From the NCBI GenBank assembly GCA_023055355.1, contig JALJCS010000001.1:91869381-91933380 (forward strand): a stretch of DNA of 64,000 bases, written 5' to 3'. The position numbers and the translations under genes were made by a program. The notes beneath the pieces are model-generated. The model was not told the DNA's origin. It searched no databases and saw nothing but the letters and a program-made list of their open reading frames with translations. Within the stretch, counting starts at the first letter, position 1; every line of letters starts with the position of its first letter. The stretch comes from Agelaius tricolor (taxonomy: Eukaryota; Chordata; Aves; Passeriformes; Icteridae). Positions 60,901-64,000 of the stretch are shown here, piece after piece.

Positions 60901-63420
60901 CTTGGCCTTTTCCCAGCTAAATCAGATGTATTGCTCCCAATTCTTTGCATTTTCTGCTACCAAATTGACAAACATCCAGTCTGGTTTCTTGATAATGTAT
61001 TGATTGAAAAGTTGTTAAACATCTTCAGAGCAAAAACCCAGAACTTAGAGAAATTCAGAGAAATCACTTTTGTCAGCATTTTGGTTCACTCCTTTGAGAA
61101 ATCTTGTGTATCAGTCCTTGATGTGGGGAACTAAAAGGAAGGTTTGTGCCAAATCATAGACACATTGGATGGTTGTTGTCAGAGTTTTGGGCATAGCATG
61201 GGGGTGAGGGATGGTCTCATCAAAAAGGCCTTTAATGAGAAGACAGAATGAGACCTGAAATACCTTGTCAGACTGTGTAAGACTGAAAGGCAACTGATGA
61301 TGCAGTTAATCCATTTAGGAGACAGAGCAGCTTTATTGGCTGTTTGTGTGTAGGAGCATTGTTTGGGAGCAGGGGAACTGCTGCCACCGTGAGATTCTTG
61401 CTTCCTTTTCTGCTGGTGTCCGAGGTTAAGAAGATTGTTGAAGTCCTTGATATTCTGGGAATGGAAACTTGCAAAATCTTTAGTCATCTATACCTTGGAC
61501 ATAGAGACTTTGTGAAAGACCCCATTAGAAATTTGTCCTGGTTGTTAACACTGAAAGTGCCCATCTTCAGGTAGGGGATGGGCACTTAAAAGAATTAAAA
61601 GAGATTAAAAGAAAAATGTGTCTTATCATTTCTGTAATGTGGTAGTGCCTAATGATGCCTTGTGATTGTGGTGTCCTGTTCACAGAGAAGCAGCAGCAGG
61701 CAGTGTTCTTTAATAATGTATATTTCTTTTTACTAGCTCACCTATTATGATAATCTGTTAACTTACTGACAGAACTTCTCTCTTTGCAGCAACAAGCTGT
61801 CGGATTGTTAATGTGATTCATAAACAGGAGGTCTTCCTTGTTAGTGTCTTCTGCATGGGAGACTGTAAAAGGCCCCAGTTAATTTTTCCATGCTCAGTTT
61901 TCAGGAAGATGCAATCTTTTAAGAAAAGGAAATCTTCCTTGCAGCTGAGAAACTTTTAGTCCTGAGAAAAGACTTCACCTGTGGCAAGCAGTGTGCTTTC
62001 AGGAGCATTCAGCGCTGGTATTTGTAATATAAAGTTCTGATATCAGTAAATGAACAATTTGCAAACAGTTTGCTGCAAACCTATCCATTCAAGAGCTGAA
62101 GCAGCTATGGGCAGTGTTCAGCTCACACTTTTCCTGAAGTTGTTCTGAATTTTTTGGTTGTTCTCAGAATTTTTTTGGTTTGAAGTCAGAAGTTTTTTTG
62201 TTCTGAAGTTGGGAATTTTCCCAAAGCTGTTATCTGTGAGCGTCTCTGAGCAAAGGAGCTTGTTCCTCAGCTGGTGCTCAGACAGTGACAGGCACTGAAA
62301 CACCTTCTGCACTGTAGCAAGAGCAGAGACAAGCCAAAAATCATAATTTTTAAGAAGGCTTCCTGTGATAGGGTACTCACTTGGCTAAGTCTTAACTGCC
62401 ATGAAATTTTCTTCCATGTCATATAAGAAGCAGTTAACCTTTTGGACAGGAGCCCTAATTACTGAGCGATGGTTGTAAAAACATAACTTAAATTCTCTTT
62501 CTTGGTCAAGTTGTTTCTTTAGAAACATGCATGTGATTCACTCACACATTTTCCTGCACATGTCTGTACAAGTTTTTAATTAATATGAGTTGGATTTCAT
62601 CTCAAGGGTTATTATAAAAGACAAAGGTCTTGATCTTTCACCTAGGAAGTGGACCTTTCCCAATGTGCTTCTCACACTGTAATATTCTCTTCCAGGAAAT
62701 GCAGGTTCCTCTACTTTACTCCAGGGATCTGGCAGTGGAGTGCCATCTACCCACCCTCACCTTTTACCAGGCTCCCCTTGCTCCTCTCCAGCCTTCCACC
62801 TCAGCCCCAACACTAGCCAGCTGTGCACCCTTGCTCCAGCTGACTACACCGCTTGTGCGCGCTCGGGCCTGGCCCTGAACAGATACAGCACTTCCCTGGC
62901 TGAGACCTACAACCGGCTCACCAACCAGGGCGGCGAGACCTTCGCTGCCCCAAGGACTCCCTCCTACGTCGGCGTGTCCAGTAGCACAACTGTGAATATG
63001 TCCATGAGTGGCAGTGACGGGGATGCCTTCAGCTGCCCGCAGACTGGCTTATCCATGCAGATTTCAGGGATGTCTCCACAGCTCCAGTACATCATGCCTT
63101 CCCCATCCAGCAATGCCTTTACCACTAACCAGACCCACCAAGGCTCCTACAACACGTTTAGACTGCACAGTCCCTGTGCGCTCTATGGATATAACTTTTC
63201 CACATCCCCTAAACTGGCTGCCAGTCCTGAGAAAATCGTTTCTTCCCAAGGAAGTTTCTTGGGGTCCTCGCCAAGTGGAACCATGACGGATCGGCAGATG
63301 TTGCCCCCCATGGAAGGAGTGCACTTACTTAGCAGTGGGGGGCAGCAGAATTTCTTTGACTCTAGGACCCTAGGAAGCTTGACACTCTCGTCTTCTCAAG
63401 TGTCTGCACATATGGTTTGA
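42702..63420 (+). CDS. TBX18: T-box transcription factor TBX18, complete spliced coding region (8 exons, 594 aa)
   Basis: The coding sequence is join(42702..42975, 43762..43945, 45456..45557, 48559..48730, 55065..55232, 56432..56496, 60076..60170, 62696..63420), 1785 nt including TGA, with all introns GT-AG. TBX18 is a nuclear DNA-binding repressor needed for somite polarity, sinus-node and epicardial development, and ureter mesenchyme. Seen: an eh1-like Groucho/TLE motif FSVEALIG (residues 20-27), Gln7 (31-37), basic PKRRKLG (43-49, likely nuclear localisation), the T-box domain (about 128-322, from [12 protein letters not shown] through NPFAKGFRD), then [13 protein letters not shown] and a Ser/Thr/Pro-rich C-terminus ending SSQVSAHMV. 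The eh1 motif and C-terminal sequence separate it from TBX15 and TBX22 relatives. Length is close to the roughly 600 residues of mammalian TBX18; the difference lies in the fast-evolving exon 1-2 linker. The start was chosen by match to vertebrate TBX18 N-termini; Met13 is a less likely alternative. Confidence 0.97.
42792..42812 (+). repeat. TBX18: (CAG)7 encoding polyglutamine in TBX18 exon 1
   Basis: Seven pure CAG codons (residues 31-37), followed by three prolines. From memory, mammalian TBX18 has only a few glutamines here followed by lysines. No CAA interrupts the run. Confidence 0.95.
42976..43761 (+). other. TBX18: TBX18 intron 1 (786 bp)
   Basis: GTGAGT donor and TCTCTCCGCAG acceptor, phase 1. 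Mostly CpG-island sequence, interrupted by a CA/TA dinucleotide block at about 43265-43435. Long frames here are GC-driven and not supported as coding. Confidence 0.9.
43331..43374. repeat. Compound (AC)n(AT)n microsatellite in TBX18 intron 1
   Basis: Alternating AC then AT dinucleotides. Diverged TG/CA tracts extend the low-complexity zone to about 43265-43435. Alternating purine-pyrimidine sequence of this kind can adopt Z-form or cruciform structure. Confidence 0.93.
43762..43945 (+). CDS. TBX18: TBX18 coding exon 2 (residues 92-152)
   Basis: Encodes a Gly/Ser/Pro-rich linker ([19 protein letters not shown] region) and then the start of the T-box domain, [19 protein letters not shown]. 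Residues 92 and 153 are split across introns. It ends at a GTAACG donor, phase 2. Confidence 0.96.
43946..45455 (+). other. TBX18: TBX18 intron 2 (1510 bp)
   Basis: CpG-rich for the first 100 bp, then AT-rich. The acceptor is CCAATGTTCAG. A conserved-looking block lies at about 44860-45060. Confidence 0.93.
44860..45060. promoter_or_regulatory. Candidate intronic enhancer in TBX18 intron 2
   Basis: Dense, non-repetitive sequence with retained CpGs and possible SOX/HMG (ACAATTG near 44953) and PBX/HOX-like (GTCAATAAAG near 44883) cores. Conservation is inferred only. Confidence 0.25.
45456..45557 (+). CDS. TBX18: TBX18 coding exon 3 (residues 153-186)
   Basis: Encodes [19 protein letters not shown] and onward to DNKRY, the N-terminal T-box strands that include DNA-contacting RRMFP. 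Phase 2 at both ends; GTATGG donor. Confidence 0.98.
45558..48558 (+). other. TBX18: TBX18 intron 3 (3001 bp)
   Basis: AT-rich with a TTTTTACAG acceptor. It contains a 17-bp tandem repeat at 46208-46250. No other gene or clear transposon is seen. Confidence 0.95.
46208..46250 (+). repeat. 17-bp tandem repeat, about 2.5 copies, in intron 3
   Basis: TTTCGAGGGTAGTTGTG is followed by a copy with one C-to-T change and then a partial copy TTTCGAGGG. The C-to-T change in the middle unit is what CpG decay would produce. Confidence 0.93.
48559..48730 (+). CDS. TBX18: TBX18 coding exon 4 (residues 187-244)
   Basis: Encodes the central T-box, with [34 protein letters not shown] and [11 protein letters not shown]. 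It begins in phase 2 and ends on a codon boundary at a GTGAGT donor. Confidence 0.98.
48731..55064 (+). other. TBX18: TBX18 intron 4 (6334 bp, the largest)
   Basis: AT-rich with a GACTGCATAG acceptor. Frames up to 169 codons occur on the minus strand (52119-52628) but carry no recognisable domain. No transposon or RNA gene is identified. Confidence 0.95.
55065..55232 (+). CDS. TBX18: TBX18 coding exon 5 (residues 245-300)
   Basis: Encodes [19 protein letters not shown] and [20 protein letters not shown], the classic T-box dimer/DNA-contact segment. Exactly 56 codons, phase 0 at both ends, GTAATT donor. Confidence 0.98.
55233..56431 (+). other. TBX18: TBX18 intron 5 (1199 bp)
   Basis: AT-rich with a TTAATATTCACAG acceptor. 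It holds a short repeat of AGACTTTTTAA-type units at 55577-55609 and a 25-nt AT palindrome at 56117-56141. Confidence 0.95.
56117..56141. repeat. 25-nt AT-rich palindrome in intron 5
   Basis: 12-bp arms AATAAAATTTAA and TTAAATTTTATT around a single central T. It also contains AATAAA, but no evidence of cleavage and polyadenylation is visible. Confidence 0.9.
56432..56496 (+). CDS. TBX18: TBX18 coding exon 6 (residues 301-321)
   Basis: A 65-nt exon encoding [20 protein letters not shown], the C-terminal T-box helix that inserts into the DNA minor groove. Ends in phase 2 at a GTAGGT donor. Confidence 0.98.
56497..60075 (+). other. TBX18: TBX18 intron 6 (3579 bp)
   Basis: AT-rich with a TCTAAATAG acceptor. 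It contains a perfect 17-bp hairpin at 59723-59765. No gene or identifiable transposon is seen. Confidence 0.95.
59723..59765. repeat. Perfect 17-bp hairpin, 9-nt loop, in intron 6
   Basis: Left arm AGATCATCCCTCTGGCA (59723-59739), loop CTTAAAAAC, right arm TGCCAGAGGGATGATCT (59749-59765). Pairing stops at both outer ends. The stem is shorter than a usual microRNA precursor and no target-site duplication is apparent. Confidence 0.95.
60076..60170 (+). CDS. TBX18: TBX18 coding exon 7 (residues 322-353)
   Basis: Encodes [20 protein letters not shown] and [10 protein letters not shown], conserved in the TBX15/18/22 subfamily immediately after the T-box. Ends in phase 1 at a GTAACG donor. Confidence 0.98.
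60171..62695 (+). other. TBX18: TBX18 intron 7 (2525 bp)
   Basis: AT-rich with an ATTCTCTTCCAG acceptor. It contains a perfect 11-bp hairpin at 61555-61587 and a T-rich, TTCTGAA/GAAGTT-containing degenerate repeat near 62130-62215. Confidence 0.95.
61555..61587. repeat. Perfect 11-bp hairpin, 11-nt loop, in intron 7
   Basis: Left arm AAGTGCCCATC (61555-61565), right arm GATGGGCACTT (61577-61587). Same style of structure as the hairpins at 11481 and 59723. Confidence 0.92.
62696..63420 (+). CDS. TBX18: TBX18 coding exon 8 (residues 354-594, stop TGA)
   Basis: Encodes the whole C-terminal region: [78 protein letters not shown] and the end [15 protein letters not shown]. This region is strongly conserved among vertebrate TBX18 proteins and is Ser/Thr/Pro-rich, as expected for a regulatory domain. 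TGA is at 63418-63420. Confidence 0.98.
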
Positions 63421-64000
63421 TGAAGCCTTTAAGTAAAAGTACAGTATGTTTGGTGTCTGCAATGTATTTCTTTTGGAATATGAAAGGACACTCGATGTAG
63501 CTTGTAAAGTGTGTGTATATATAATATGAGAGGAAGTTTCACTGAAATTTTGACTTGCTTCTGGCCAGATTATTCTTCTATTTTGAGTTACACAGAGTTT
63601 GCTACAGTGCAGACTGCTTTAGTTTTCTGGTATAATACACTTAGTTGTATAACACGTTGGGACATATGCAACAAATTAAGTAAGACTTCCTCCCCTTTCC
63701 CCCTCCTCTGTTCTAACCCCTTTAAAGAATGAAGTGACACTTGGAGTATTAAACAACACAAAAAAGCCCACTTATATTTTCTATAGTACTAGCGAGTTTC
63801 TTTAAAACATTCATACAATAAGCTGATGCACCAAAGGCATTTTACAAGTTTCTTCTGTTATAAGGGATACAAAGGTTATTTGGACTTCTTAGTGCTAAGC
63901 ATCAAGTATCCAGCCTACAAAGTAAATGGAAAGATTAGTTTGCCTTCTCATGATATGCTGGTTTTAGCTTATCAATGGCACATCATTCTCACTAGAATTT
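63421..64000 (+). other. TBX18: TBX18 3' UTR (start; continues past window)
   Basis: AT-rich sequence directly after the stop codon. No canonical AATAAA is present before the window ends. A variant ATTAAA lies at 63748-63753 but has no clear downstream GU-rich element, so the transcript probably continues beyond 64000. Confidence 0.8.

Noticed and set aside
63748..63753. ATTAAA as the TBX18 polyadenylation signal
   Set aside because: It is a variant hexamer without a clear downstream element; the UTR more likely continues past the window.
1..64000. CRISPR arrays, tRNA/rRNA genes, bacterial-style operons, or endogenous retroviral genes
   Set aside because: None was seen; the window is a vertebrate gene locus, and the only mobile elements identified are CR1 LINE remnants.

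Overview
The window is vertebrate nuclear DNA, most likely from a bird. Three observations support this. It carries an eight-exon, GT-AG-spliced TBX18 gene whose translated exons match vertebrate TBX18. Its recognisable interspersed repeats are CR1-type LINEs, the dominant avian/reptilian retroposon. Repeat density and intron sizes are low, as is usual in birds. No bacterial, plasmid or viral gene organisation is present. Because the genome is intron-bearing, nearly all short open frames in the window are chance frames.

Layout. From 1 to about 33.8 kb I see a gene-free, mostly AT-rich stretch upstream of TBX18. It holds a perfect (GAGAA)n pentanucleotide array (1571-1743), a 5'-truncated and frameshifted CR1 copy on the minus strand (about 2565-3245), a much older CR1 relic (about 18985-19470), a possible third scrap (about 7281-7340), and several short perfect inverted repeats. 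From 33.8 to 42 kb a series of discrete CpG-rich islands (about 33.85-34.19, 34.88-35.56, 36.18-36.43, 37.85-38.96 and 39.96-40.68 kb) alternates with AT-rich segments that still contain many CpGs. This is the pattern expected of an unmethylated, Polycomb-type valley around a developmental transcription factor. A TATA-like core promoter motif lies near 39.05 kb.

From about 42.0 kb to the end is TBX18 on the plus strand. A GC-box/NF-Y promoter (about 42.0-42.3 kb) is followed by coding exons at 42702-42975, 43762-43945, 45456-45557, 48559-48730, 55065-55232, 56432-56496, 60076-60170 and 62696-63420. Together they encode 594 residues with consistent splice phases and no internal stop. The protein has an N-terminal eh1-like Groucho-binding motif, a short glutamine tract, a basic nuclear-localisation stretch, the T-box DNA-binding domain (about residues 128-322) and a Ser/Pro/Thr-rich C-terminal region. 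The 3' UTR starts at 63421 and probably runs past the window end.

Functionally the window is one transcription-factor gene plus its proximal and part of its distal regulatory landscape. I found no second protein-coding gene that I can support and no new multi-gene system. The points most worth checking are the CpG-island cluster with a possible alternative or lncRNA promoter, the uninterrupted CAG/glutamine tract in exon 1, candidate conserved non-coding blocks, and an unusual set of perfect short inverted repeats upstream and within introns.
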